Positions 32,103-42,877 of a stretch of DNA of 47,370 bases are shown here, piece after piece. Each line of letters begins with the position of its first letter. Position 1 is the first letter of the stretch. Source of the DNA: Spirogloea muscicola (Eukaryota; Streptophyta; Zygnematophyceae; Spirogloeales; Spirogloeaceae); contig WELB01000093.1 in the NCBI GenBank assembly GCA_009602725.1, positions 251,441 to 298,810 on the forward strand, given 5' to 3'. The notes beneath the pieces were generated by a model that was not told the DNA's origin, did not search any database, and saw only the letters and a list, made by a program, of their open reading frames with translations. A program made the position numbers and the translations under genes.

Positions 32103-34978
32103 ATGAGGGAGCTCCGGAGTCGCGGCAGGCGGCCGCCCGGCTCGGGTCCCCGTGGGGCGCCGCCAGACGGCGGTCCTCGGGCGTATCACCGTCGCCAGGG
32201 CCACCTTGGTGAGGCCTGCGCCGACGACGCGCGCCAACCAAGCCGCGGCACAGGCGCTGGCAGAGCGGGCGCTGCGGCAGCTGCTGCCGCAGGGGGCGCC
32301 CCGGCAAGGAAGAAGCTGCTCGTCCTGGACGTCAATGGCCTGCTCGTTGACACGGCCTACAAGCATACGCACGGTCCTCGGCAGCCAGACGCGGTCATTG
32401 GGAACTTCCTGGGTATGCTGCTGCCGCCCTTGGGCAGCCCCGGCAGCAGGTGCAAAGGCGGGGAGAGTCTCATGATTGCTTGGAACGGACTGCTACGACG
32501 CGACTTACCACCGCTATGCTGGCGAGTTAAGATGTTGAGATAGCCATCCCGCTGCCTTGTCGCAGTGTACGAGCGGCCGTTCTGCCGGGAGTTCCTGCGC
32601 TTCTGCCTCAGACACTTTGTTGTTGGCATCTGGTCCTCAGCAAGAATGTACGTATACCAGTACTTTCTGCATGTAATAATCAGGCTAAAGTGAAGCTTGC
32701 ACTTAGAAAGAGAAGCACTGCTTTGGTATTCCTTAAGCAAATGGAGAAGGCACAACACCAGTAGAGACTGTGACTGTTGCGACAAGGCCTTGGTCGCCAG
32801 CTCAAAATGAAATACTACAAAGGAGAGGTATTAGGAACATTGTAGCTATCCTCATGACCTTCGGTTAGAAGACGGATCAGCCCTGCCTTGATGGTCAGGC
32901 AATAGCTGATTGCATATGCAGGCACAATGTTATTGGCCTCGTTAATCATGTCTTTGGGGATCTGCGGGATCAGCTGGCATTTATCTGGGTAATCTCGATT
33001 ACCATGACAAAGTTGCTAGATGGTCTTCAAGGAGTGCTGTAGGAATGCACTTCTTTACTGGTAGTTGACATGACCGCCTGCAAACTTCTTTCCAGACCAA
33101 AATTGTTCCTGCCAACACATGATAGCATACAAAGGATGCTTCAGCAACATTATCGTTTTGCACACATCCAGTTTTAGCAATTGCCTTGAACATGTTGGCA
33201 ACAGGATCAGGTGCAGTGCACAAAGACACGCTTGATGCACCCGAACAACAAGAACAAGCCCATCTTCCTCAAGGAGCTGTCTCGACTATGGGGATGCGCT
33301 GGTCCCAACTTGCCGTGGCGTATTGGTGATCACGGCCCAGCGGACACCCTTCTCATGGATGATTCACCATACAAGGCAATCTGGAATCCGGTAGACTAAC
33401 TTATCACAACCTGAGTTTTGGTCCTGAGGTTATCTGTGTCCTTACTTGATTCCCATATCTGCACAAGCCTGTACAAGATTGACTCCAAAGTGCCAAGTCC
33501 AGTTGACAAAAGTGTATGCTACTCTGACAGTCTTCTTTGGCTGCACCAATGGCAGCCCTACACAGCCATATTCCCAGCCTCATACATTGTGCACATGGAC
33601 CATGACAGAGAACTTGGTATAGATCCTCGTCACTGCTGCATTTTCATGCTTCACAGACTGCACAGGTGGCTCTGTAAAGTTTAGCTACCCAAACTCTTAT
33701 CTGCAAATTATCTGACTGGTGAGTCTTATTTGTGGCAGGCCCTGGAGGTGCCATCCTATCGTATTTGGAGAGTTTAACGCATGCCCCGAGTGTGCAAAAA
33801 TTCGTACAAGCTCATCCAATTGGCGAAAGTGCTCTTTCTGTAGGGCATCCCAGCTGGAATTACTTCAAATGTCTGCTTGAAGGGCGGGAGCAAGATACTG
33901 CAGCTCGCAAGCAATCTGTGAGGGGTATCCAGGCCACAGGGGCAAATCTGCCAAGAGCCAGTTCTGAGGAAGCAGTTAGGTGTGCTGAGGGCAGCTATGA
34001 CTATTCACAAACGAGAAGACTCAGGCTACCAGCCAGCAAGTCCAGTGGCAGCTACCGCTTATATACAGAACAGCACACAGGGGACAAGGTGGATGGCAGT
34101 TCCCTTGGTAGCTCCTACCAACATCAGGCAAGAACTTACACAGACAGGGAAGAAATTAGATATTCTAGCTCGCGCTATGGTGATCTGATGCCAAGAAGCT
34201 CCTCGCAAATACAGGACAAAGAAGAGAGGCTGCACTCTCCATATGCCTCAAGTCATGGAGCTGGTCTGCGCTCACAGCCGTTACTGGCCGGCAACGATAT
34301 TAGAACACGGCCAGTACAGCATGTACAGTCTGCTCAAGACAGATCGCGGCAGGAGATCAAGGTGTCCGTAAGTTGCGACCAGTATCTGGACCAGTCATCA
34401 AAGAGATCTGGTAGGAGGATGGCAGATTGGCAGGACATTCGTCCAAGCTACCGTGAGGACCCTGTGAATGCGCAAGCTTCACTTGGAAATTGCAGTGTGA
34501 GTGGTGATGTCAACATTCCTAGCCGGTACTATTATGCTGATAGCTATGGATGGAGCACTGCACAAGTATCAAAAGAAGATTGCAATACTCGTGTACCCAG
34601 CCAGTACTTTTATGCCAATGCTTATGGATGGAGCAGTCAACAGGAGGTACGTACTATCCTCTTGATTGTCTCTGATGATGGCCACTAGCGCTTACATAGT
34701 CTTGGATTGCAAATATGTAGTCGCCCCCAAGTGCTAACAGGCATGCTGCAGGATGCTTTAAGACAACCTTGGCTTGATCAAGCTTGCCTTCTCGCACATG
34801 CACCTTGCCTCTTCTGTTGCCTTAGCTGCCCCTTTGACAAGCGCTTGATGGGCAGAATTGACTGCATGGTGTTGTGCAGGCTAATAGCCTAAGAGTTGCA
34901 AGAGCCCAAGGAGATTGGCGACAATCTGGGGCTGCTAGTCGTCGTCTCTCACCAGATGAAAGAATCGTGTACCAGTAG
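32103..34978 (+). CDS. FCP1/NIF-like HAD phosphatase with Tyr/Ser-rich tail (copy B)
   Basis: Seven exons: 32103-32412, 32566-32647, 32922-32988, 33205-33390, 33556-33616, 33739-34646 and 34880-34978. They join in phase to 570 residues. The start is the first in-frame ATG after the TATA-like motif. Motifs: KKLLVLDVNGLLVD (70-83) with the nucleophile Asp76, VYERPFCREFLRFC, VGIWSSAR (the Ser/Thr motif), HVFGDLRDQLAFIWDQ, FLKELSRLW, TLLMDDSPYKA (Asp205-Asp206) and GPGGAILSYLESL. This is the plant-type FCP1-like or NLI-interacting-factor HAD fold, which removes phosphate from Ser/Thr. The second motif I residue is Asn, as I recall for this plant subgroup. The last 300 residues are Ser/Arg/Gln/Tyr-rich and end in two related repeats (RYYYADSYGWS and QYFYANAYGWS), absent from copy A. 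Probably nuclear; target unknown. Confidence 0.87.
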
Positions 34979-35351
34979 ACCAAGTTGTACTCATCCAGTC
35001 ATTGTAATGACTGATTTGGAAGGTAGTTGGTCACTTATTTCTAAATGTCAAGTGGCAGGTGCAAAATGTAGAGCTTAGCCTGTGCTGTAGGTACTTGACG
35101 AGCATCATTCAGCTTCTCCTTTTTGCCTAATAACATGTTACATTTAAGGACAATGCATTCCGCACTAGTGGAGCGGTGCATCAAATACTGCCTCAATTAC
35201 AAGTGCTGAAAGCGGTCTATCAGGATGTTACTTTGAGCTTCAAATTCTGCACGTGGATAGTTCATATCTATGTGCTGCCTGTTGTGCTTACTAGCTGCTC
35301 TAAATGGAAGGGATTCTGCTATGTTCTCTCTCTCTCTGGCTCGGCTGTTGT

Positions 35352-36499
35352 TCAGAGTTGTATGCCTGCAGGCAAGTCCAATACATAACATCACTTGAGT
35401 ACCACGTGGTGTGATCACATGACACTGTGTAACAAAGCGAGCTGGGTCAACCTTCCACTTCAGCCTCGACTGCTTCATAGCTTCTCTTGCCTGCGCATAT
35501 CATGCAGTGCTCGTCCTCAGCAAGAATTGCACGAATTGCAAGAACTGCATTGAAGCATAAAGCTCTAATTGGTGCATGTGGCATAAGTACTTCTGCATCT
35601 TGGATAACATGTTCGCAGTCCCAAGGTTGAGGCAAGGGAGAGTAGCTGCTCAGGGGAAGATAAGGCTGTCCTGAAAGGAACACCAAATCACACTCATAGT
35701 CCAGTGGCTTAGCAGCCAGCGCAAGATGATGTAGCAGAGACTGAAGCGCAAAAAGAGGGCTGCCGTGGTTTCAGAAGGCCAACCTTGGGGGCTACTTGAG
35801 GAAATCCATGCTTTTGTTGAGTGACAAGGAGCAGTGTCCATGACTCGAGGTCCACAAGCACAGAAGTAGGATGCAACTGCTTAGGACCTGGTCACAGCAA
35901 AAGCTAGGCGAGTCATACTTTTGTTCCGTCAATTAGCAATGGCCTTCTCTGCCAGGTGCATGGGATAAAGATAGTCGCCTTTGACAGGGCCTGCCCACAA
36001 GGACAATTAGGCTTCAGAGCAGCTCACTGGTCATTAGCCATATAGCCAGCCCGTGAAGAGTTGACAAGGTCCAAAACAAGAAGCTACTTAACTGTAACCC
36101 ACTGGCTGTGGGAAGGAGGTGGCTCTCTAAGTGAGAGAAGCTCGTGTATTTGAAACAAACGAAGGCCAAAGGTCAGTGGGGGCACGGGCTGTGGTAAGCC
36201 GGCCCGAACAAAGATTTGACAATTGTGAGAGGCCAGCCCAAAGGAATGGAACATGGCCTGAAAGGGGCGGAACTTTTGAAGCCACTGAAGGGCATGCAGA
36301 AGGCAGCTCGCATCGCAGTCAGCTCCACCTCGAATGAAGCGCCTTGGCAGTCCACCGAGGCTGCGGCGACGGCGGCGGCGGCGGCTGCTGCTGCGAAGTA
36401 CTCGTCGGCGCTCGCCCGGCAGCCTCCGCCACGACTCCCAGCGGCATCTGCGGCAGTGCCGGCTGTCGACTCACCCGCGACACTGCGTACCGGCGCCAT
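35352..36499 (-). CDS. 208-residue protein of unknown family
   Basis: Five exons on the minus strand: 36329-36499, 35919-35990, 35796-35876, 35452-35740 and 35352-35365. Every junction is GT-AG and in phase, and the total length divides by three. The N-terminus (MAPVRSVAGESTAG) is Ala-rich with an eleven-residue Ala-Val run. The body reads ATIFIPCTWQRRPLLIDGT, TSVLVDLESWTLLLV, YECDLVFLSGQPYLPL, PWDCEHVIQDAEVL and LCFNAVLAIRAIL, and ends EVEGIQL. It is a globular alpha/beta-looking core with no domain I can name. Intron 1 holds repeat debris (36120-36260, including a hairpin at 36186-36205). The gene is divergent from FCP1-like pseudogene C, whose decayed first exon begins just upstream of it. 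Confidence 0.65.
36040..36265. repeat. mosaic repeat inside intron 1 of the 208-residue gene
   Basis: 'tttgaaacaaacgaaggcca' at about 36147, the hairpin 'gggctgtggtaagccggccc' at 36186-36205 and 'gaggccagcccaaaggaatg' match the mosaic pieces at 27890-27965 and 27025-27050. Confidence 0.65.
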
Positions 36500-36662
36500 T
36501 CTCTGGCCGGTCGCGTCGCGCTGGCGCAGGGTCGAGATGGGCGCGGCTCACCTGGGCGCAGCGACGAACCTGGAGCCTTCTTAAACGGCCCCAGAAGTGC
36601 AGAAATAGCCTCAAGTCGCCCATTGGGCAAACCCTCCAGACGGCTGCAGCGAACCTCGTGAC

Positions 36663-38044
36663 ATTATCGGACGCGGTCTGACAAGGCCTGCGGCGACGAA
36701 GCTGCCAAGCCCGAGCAAGGCCCATAGCAGCGCTGGGCATGGGTCTGCAACTGCCACCAAGAATGGTCCGACGCAGAAGATGCTGCTCATGCTTCCTGCC
36801 ATGGGCCTGCTCATCAAGGCGGTCTCCAAGGTGGAGCGCTGGGAGTGTCCCCGGGAGCTGGACGCCGTGGTTGGGAGCTTCTTGGGCATGTCTCTCTGCT
36901 ATGCTCATCCAACTTGTCTCTGGAACTTGAGCTAGATATCATATAGATACTTGCTATCTTCAAGAGCGCTGAGCTGGCCAGCGAGGGTAGCATTTACAGG
37001 TGCTGACACCAATACATTGTTGCACCGCTGCAGTGTCCGAGAGGCCATACTGTACTGACGTGAGTTTGCTGCCTTGAGCACTTAGTTGTAGGCGTGTGGT
37101 CCAGCTCAAGTAGGTATGCACGTCACTCCTATAGATACTACACAACAACGTCACTAAGATATTAAGCACGCACACAAAGCAGCGTTGCCATCCCTTCTCT
37201 CAAGCAGTCAATACTTTCCTAACAAGGTCTAGGTAACTTACATGAAGACTTGGTTTCTTGGCATGTACGCGCTGTCACTGGCAACAGCTGTTGCACAATC
37301 TTTGGTTGCCCGATCTTGGCCAAGCCTAGGAGAATCCTTAAATCTCAACACCCTTGCCACAAATATAACGACTTTATCTGCATATGCAGGAACAACACTG
37401 CAGGCCTGGTTGATTATGCATTTGGAGATCTTCAAGGTCAGGTAGCATGCAATGGGGTGATCCTCGTCCTCTGAAGCACCCTGCAGCTTCAACGCTGAGC
37501 AATGCTCCTCGGAGCTGCTAATTAGGTGAGACCTGAGTTGAGGTTTTGTCATGTGAAAATATATCAAGTGTGATGCTTACAAGACACTCGTACTTCTGTA
37601 GTCATCTGCTTCTTGTGCCCAATTAAGCCGGCTCAGGGTAGGTGACTATAGGTCTCCCAAGACCTTGCGGCGACTATGCGGCACAAAGAGGGACCGCGAG
37701 GGCTGTCTGCCTGTTGCTGTGGCTTGCGCCCATTAAGCATCGGGCCTGGGCTTCTCGAACATGTCCATTAGAGTACAAGAATCTGGAAAGACGATTCTAA
37801 GCTTGCCTGCTTCACTTGGTCTTGCACAACCATTTCAGCTTGATGTTTGCTGGACATGCAATGTAACAGGACCAGAAGCAGTGCACAAAGACAAGGTTGG
37901 TGCACCCAAATGTAATACACAAGCCCGTCGAACTCGAGGAGCTCACCCAATTGTGGACCTGCCAAGGTCCCGACCTGCCGTGGCAAAGTGGACCAGCGGA
38001 CACACTCCTCGTAGATGATGAGCCCCACAAGGCAATCTGAAGTG
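36663..38044 (+). pseudogene. FCP1/NIF-like pseudogene (copy C)
   Basis: Recognisable exons in order: first exon ending 36885 (LPSPSKAHSSAGHGS, then QKMLLMLPAMGLLIK and DAVVGSFLG), about 37035-37113, 37390-37456 (NNTAGLVDYAFGDLQ) and 37870-38044 (QCTKTRLVHP, ELTQLWTCQGPDLPW, DTLLVDDEPHKAI). Damage: no ATG in the first-exon frame, with in-frame stops upstream; an insertion and frameshift in exon 2; loss of three codons and a TGA replacing the conserved Trp in exon 4; no fifth or sixth exon found. It is closest to copy A: both have Pro in place of the catalytic Asp, both use a GC donor after exon 1, and intron 3 is alignable ('ctgtctgcctgttgctgtgg' at about 13660 on the minus strand and 37705). 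Confidence 0.82.
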
Positions 38045-38374
38045 GTATGTTGTGACTTGTTACTTACCGTCGCGCGGGCTTTGGAACCACAAATCGCATC
38101 GCTACTCCTGCTTAGGAGCTTTCTGTGCGAATTTATCTGTGCATATTCGTCGCTTAAGCAAATTGACGTACTTTTGCAGTGCCAGTACATACAGAGAAAG
38201 GCTCAAAGGGCTTCTGGCTGTATGTGCAGCCTCGGAAAAAATATCATCCTGCCTCATGTCTTTAAGATGTTATTTGAAGATAGAGGATGATTGAGGTGTT
38301 TGGGCTGCCGCTGTCTTTCCTTGCAAGAATTGCATGACAGACGTCTAGCCAGTCCCCTACGAGCATTTCCATTT

Positions 38375-38845
38375 CCTACTACGACTTCAGCCAGGTGGCT
38401 ACAGCTGAGAGCTTCTCATGTACCTTGCTTCACATCACTCTGCCTTTTGTATGTCAGCAGGGCTAGTTTGCTTGGCAACATGTATATATTCAAGAAGTTG
38501 ACAATCATTTGTCAATTCGCATTCACAGGATAAGCCTGACTTAGCAGTATCCAAACTCCTCAGACTGTAGAGCTGGCCTGAGGAGAGATGACTCTGGCTG
38601 CCAGCCCATCATGACCAGGTCACAGGGTATCCCTCATGCACAGGACACAACTCCGCAGAGGAGGGCCTCGTTTTCCGGGGTTTGGAGGCGGCAGTCTGAC
38701 GAGGCCCCTACCAGCAAATGCTTTTGTGCCTATGAGTCCAGCCAGGACGCTACTGCTGAAAGCTCCTCATCATGTTAAGAGTTAGCTTGCTTGGCATCAT
38801 TATGCCTTTCGAATGTTAGCAGGGCAGCCTGCTAGGCAGCACGTA
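38375..38845 (+). repeat. diverged tandem duplication (~110 bp, 360 bp apart)
   Basis: 38390-38485 and 38740-38845 share 'cagccagg', 'gctactgctgaaagct'-like, 'cttgcttggcatcat'-like, 'gccttt.gaatgt.agcaggg' and 'ggcaacatgta'-like blocks in order. Identity is about three in four. Confidence 0.5.
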
Positions 38846-38849
38846 GCAG

Positions 38850-38950
38850 TCCGAGCGATGTATGCTGATAGGGCCTATGTAGACTTTCTCAGCTATAGTT
38901 TTGTTCGTGGGCAAATGATTGAGAGTGGGAGTGTGGCTAAGGAGAATCAG
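38850..38950 (+). other. isolated exon-like open stretch
   Basis: Between an AG at 38848-38849 and a GT at 38951 the frame reads MYADRAYVDFLSYSFVRGQM and SGSVAKENQ. It looks coding, and the YAD-x-Y pattern recalls the tail of FCP1-like copy B, so it may be a relic of copy C. No partner exon was found. Confidence 0.25.
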
Positions 38951-40197
38951 GTGATTTCATGGCTCACAAATTTGGCACATGGCAGCGACGGCACTGCACG
39001 CCGGACTTGATAATGATATTGGCAACGTATTTGCGGACTTGCAAAATTTGTGCTGGTATGAAGTTGTACAGATTGAATAGACTGTCTATTGTGTGAGAGC
39101 TGTTTGCCTGTCTGTCTGTCATGCTCTTTTCTTCTAGTGCCAATCATTGAGCCTCTTTATCAGCTCAGTAGAAGCTCACTTTGAACGAGTCGCCTTGCAG
39201 CATAGCACGACAATCAGTAGAAACTCTAACTTCGGACATACGCAGAGAAGAAATGCAACCGGACCGATGTCATCTCATCATGACGCTTGGACAACCCACT
39301 TATCGAGAGAGGCCAGCTTTTTGACTCAACATTGACGGCAATGACATTGTTGCGGTCGACTTATGCCACGGCAGCTATGAAAACAGCAGAGTGCAGATTT
39401 GAGCAACGAAACTTCCAGCTGAACCCTAGCAATTCCTCCTAAATTGGTGAAAAGTGAAAGAGCAAGTAACTCTCCCAATGATTTGCACTGAAAGTACAAG
39501 ACATGAACACGTACGACCTGCAGAGCCAAGCTTGGAAGTTAACATGCTTAAGCTTAAGTTCACGACTTAAGTTACCGTCAAGTCGTTAACAAGCTTCATG
39601 TCAACCAAGTCTCTTAGTGGCTTGTGATAAATCAGCATCATTCAAAATTATGCAAGCAAGCAAGCTGACTTGCTTCTGCTACTCTTGCAAGCACGTGGCT
39701 ATTCTCTAGCTACTTGTAAAGCTCATTATGTATGCCTGGACCTGCAAAGGAGGTAGATATAAGACTGTGTGATGCTCCATAGAACCAGTAGACCACAATG
39801 TGGATAGGCTCTTGGAAATCTGACTGATGGGTAGCTCACTGCATGGTGGCAAGTGAGACATCTCATCACTAAGTAGGATGCTTATGCTGCAAGCAACCCT
39901 GTACAGTTGGGATTACCTTCCAAACAACTCACAACTCCAAAATTACAAGCATCCCATAGCAAAGCCAAAGAACAAGCAGACCCAGAGATAAGTCATCGAC
40001 ACAAGCGGCCAACCAAGAACATCAGCAGTCACCTACCTGAGTTTTGAAATCTCAAATAAGCAGAACTCTAACCTGTATGCCTGTTGTTGCAGCAAGCAGA
40101 TTCTGCCTGGTGGTTGGGAATTTTGGACTGAACTTCCAACCAGTCCACCAAGCTTCAATCTCTGCCAGAGACAGTGAAGATAACTCAGCCTCCATTC
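38951..40197. other. AT-rich spacer, no gene seen
   Basis: This includes a run of HindIII/AflII-like palindromic words ('cttaagcttaag', 'gttaacaagctt') at 39540-39600. The short frames have no support. The last part is probably the 3' UTR of the GT61-like gene. Confidence 0.4.
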
Positions 40198-41646
40198 TTA
40201 CACTCCTGGCAATGTCATAGTGTTGACAACAGCCAACACCTCGCTGGCGTTGATGCTGGTCGGCGTGTTCTTGCTGCCAGAGCCCCAAATGTGGTAATAA
40301 GCCAGGCCACAGGCGCTGGCGAGGTAGCTGAAGCAATTGTTGATGTATTCACGCGGCTGTATCTCCAAGACGTTTGCGCCCTCTGGGAGGAAGACCATAT
40401 TGGTCATATGCCCGCCATGCACGGCCACAAACAGGCAAGCTGTGCCAAAGAGCTCCCTCGCTTCCAGCATCTCCATGGCTCCATCAAACAGCACGATGCG
40501 GTGCAGCCCAAACAAATCTACCAGGCCAGCGAGAACCCCGTCGTGCTGCACGAGCTGCCGCGTCTTGTGTCGCACACCGAGGATCACACGCCAGCCACTA
40601 CAGTGGTCGACAGGGCAGGTGCTTGGTGCTGCATCTAGCCAAGCCCACAAAGAAGCCTGTGAAAGAGCGCAGGAGCCTTGGTTGCGGCTACAACCAGCAC
40701 AACCAGTCAGTGCTGTTGCTGCCGGCAGCAGCGGCAGCACATATGTGCGCCTGAAGTAAGACAACTGCGCCCTGCTCGGCTGCGCGCACGGTGCATAGAC
40801 TGGAACGATGACCCTGTCGGCATAGAAGACCTCGTCCCGCCCAATCTCATACGAGTTGAGGCTCTCGGGCGCGACGCCAAGTAGCGGCAGGAGGCTGCGG
40901 TGCAGGCGAGCGCCTTGACCAATGCGGAAAGCAGTCGGGACGCCTGGCAGCAGCGCACGCAGAGGCTCCAGGGCGAGCGCGGCCATGAGCACGTCCGCGA
41001 GCGCGTGGTAGAAGTCGCCGCCGTTCCAGTGGGCCAGGCTGAGCACATCGCGGAACCGTGTCACGCGGGTGCCGTTGCCACCGGCGCCAGCGGCGGCAGC
41101 AGCGTGAGAGAAGGGCATGGCGCAGGCGCAGCCGCCCTTGTTGAAGACGTGGGTGCCGTTAAATATTGCGCCGACGCCGTTGACGTGCGCCGAGCGCACC
41201 ATGACCACTGTCCCCGCGAAGCGCGCCACCGGCAGGCGGCCGTGCGCGGGATGGTCGATGCCCCCATCTATCTCGGCGTCGACCAGGTGTGGGTTCCAGC
41301 ACGACTGCACGGCAGGGTCGTCGACGCATGGCGCAAAGCGCGGGCAAGGGGGCGCGCCGCGGCAGGCCAAGCGGCGACTGGCATTGCCGGCGCAGGGCGC
41401 GTCGCCGAAGTGGGCGAGGTCGATGTCCGTCAGCTGGCTGCGCTCGACGCGCTGCGCCAGCCAGCCGCTGGAGGCCGGCCCGAAGGCCTGCGCGGGGCCG
41501 GGAGCGCGGCCGCGGGTCTGCGGGGAGGGTGTGGCATGGGTGCGCCCTGCTCGGGGCGGCGGCGGCGGCGGCGGCGGCGGCGGCAATGCGGCCAGCCACC
41601 TTGGAAGGCTCAGAGCCAACGGCCAACGTAGGTGCTGGAGTCCCAA
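40198..41646 (-). CDS. GT61-family glycosyltransferase-like, 5' end incomplete
   Basis: One long minus-strand exon (482 codons) stops with TAA at 40198-40200. The C-terminal third carries the GT61 (xylosyl/EOGT-like) signature: CLFVAVHGGHMTNMVFLPEG, then ANVLEIQPREY and LASACGLAYYHIWG. Midway, LSLAHWNGGDFYHALADVLM matches the conserved N-x-xHfl.e region. Sequons (NGTH, NGTR) and many Cys fit a Golgi lumenal enzyme adding sugars to wall polysaccharide or protein. The N-terminus has a Pro run (about 22-31) after a weakly hydrophobic LALSLPRWLAALPP. No in-frame ATG precedes about residue 150 (the open frame begins at TTG), so a 5' exon carrying the start and membrane anchor must lie upstream, or the start is lost. 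Acceptor-like 'cacag' and 'ctccag' sites sit at 41635-41660. Confidence 0.78.
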   Translation of the reverse strand: MGLQHLRWPLALSLPRWLAALPPPPPPPPPPRAGRTHATPSPQTRGRAPGPAQAFGPASSGWLAQRVERSQLTDIDLAHFGDAPCAGNASRRLACRGAPPCPRFAPCVDDPAVQSCWNPHLVDAEIDGGIDHPAHGRLPVARFAGTVVMVRSAHVNGVGAIFNGTHVFNKGGCACAMPFSHAAAAAGAGGNGTRVTRFRDVLSLAHWNGGDFYHALADVLMAALALEPLRALLPGVPTAFRIGQGARLHRSLLPLLGVAPESLNSYEIGRDEVFYADRVIVPVYAPCAQPSRAQLSYFRRTYVLPLLPAATALTGCAGCSRNQGSCALSQASLWAWLDAAPSTCPVDHCSGWRVILGVRHKTRQLVQHDGVLAGLVDLFGLHRIVLFDGAMEMLEARELFGTACLFVAVHGGHMTNMVFLPEGANVLEIQPREYINNCFSYLASACGLAYYHIWGSGSKNTPTSINASEVLAVVNTMTLPGV

Positions 41647-41659
41647 TTCAGCTGTGACT

Positions 41660-42877
41660 CACGTTTCGTTACCTCAGTATGGTAATGTAAACAGCGACTT
41701 CCAAAGTAAGTGGCCACTTGGGGTTGCTGTGTGCTTTAGCACTTTTCTGGCCCCTTCGCCCGCTGTTCACTCTTGTTCTAGGCTGGCCAACTACAGCCAT
41801 CGCCCTCTACCTCGACAAGCGTGCTTGCTCTCAGTCCACGTCATGTGGTGATGTGTGCCAGACTTGGCAAACGCTGTGCAGCTCCTCGCGATTGACCAAT
41901 TTGCCTCATACTCGCACATCGCAAGAGGCCGGGACTTGATCGCACCAATGTCACAGAGACTCCTCAACCCCCAAAGCTTTCAGGACGAATGCGTTGTTGG
42001 TTCATCACGCCATGATTGCTGCCTTGCATATGGAGTTGAGGATGCCATCCACTTTGCCGAGAAATGCACTCAAAGGTGTATGTGGGAGGAGTGCATAAGA
42101 GAGGGTAGCCTATTCCCTTTCCTTTCTTGTTTGAGTACCGAGGTCTGTATTTCGAAGCCTCATTGGGTGCAGAACTGTCAAGCAACTGTACACTACAGGA
42201 GACATCACAGAGGCATATGTAAACCATCCCAAGTCAACGCCTCTTCTTCAGATGTATTCATGCAAGTGACAAATCCGCCTGCTGCTGCAACTTCAAGGGC
42301 AAGACGTCAAATCCGCAGATTGAACCTGTTGAAAGCCACAAGACTAATGCATTGCACCGCTGCAACTCAGACGTCACGGAGCACAAGTATCGACCCTGTT
42401 GATCCTCTTTGACAGACACTTACGTTGCAACTAAGAGACTGCAAGGACTATTGCTTTGCGGCTTCAATTCGACCTGCAAATGGCTGGACAACTTTCCCCA
42501 GAAACAAGTTCCTACACCTTGCCATGTTGACACTCTGTCGATTCACAAGGACGTACCTAAGTTCTTGTATATGAGTGAAATGTGATCACAAAGCACAATC
42601 TATGACCTGAAACAGACTTCCTAGGCCACATCCAGTGGAGATGTGGTACTTACAAAGCATTTCACTGCATACTTGGAGGATCCTGAGGACACAACATTCT
42701 GCTATCTCTCTTGCTCACTTGTCCCCCCGGGACCAAGTACCTGCTATTGTGAAGCTGATGTGTGTGATTGTGGACCTACACCCTGCGACCATGTCTGCTA
42801 CTCATGAGACGACACTTCGATTGTTGGCTGTGCAATATCAGGTCGAACTGAGTAGATGAGTATCTTCAACTGCTACC
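41660..42877. other. repeat piece then spacer, no gene supported
   Basis: 41735-41820 has 'gccccttcgcccgctgttca' and 'aggctggccaactacagcca', worn pieces of the mosaic repeat. The open frame 41855-42412 (plus, 185 codons) has no recognisable motif and an unconvincing composition. 42420-42877 is the 3' flank of the CBP60 gene. Confidence 0.4.

Noticed and set aside
40900-41851. Long plus-strand frames opposite the GT61-like gene
   Set aside because: They are GC-rich antisense shadows of a frame that carries a clear GT61 signature.
41855-42412. 185-codon plus-strand frame
   Set aside because: Cys/His-scattered composition without any motif, no splice context and a worn repeat just upstream; more likely chance.
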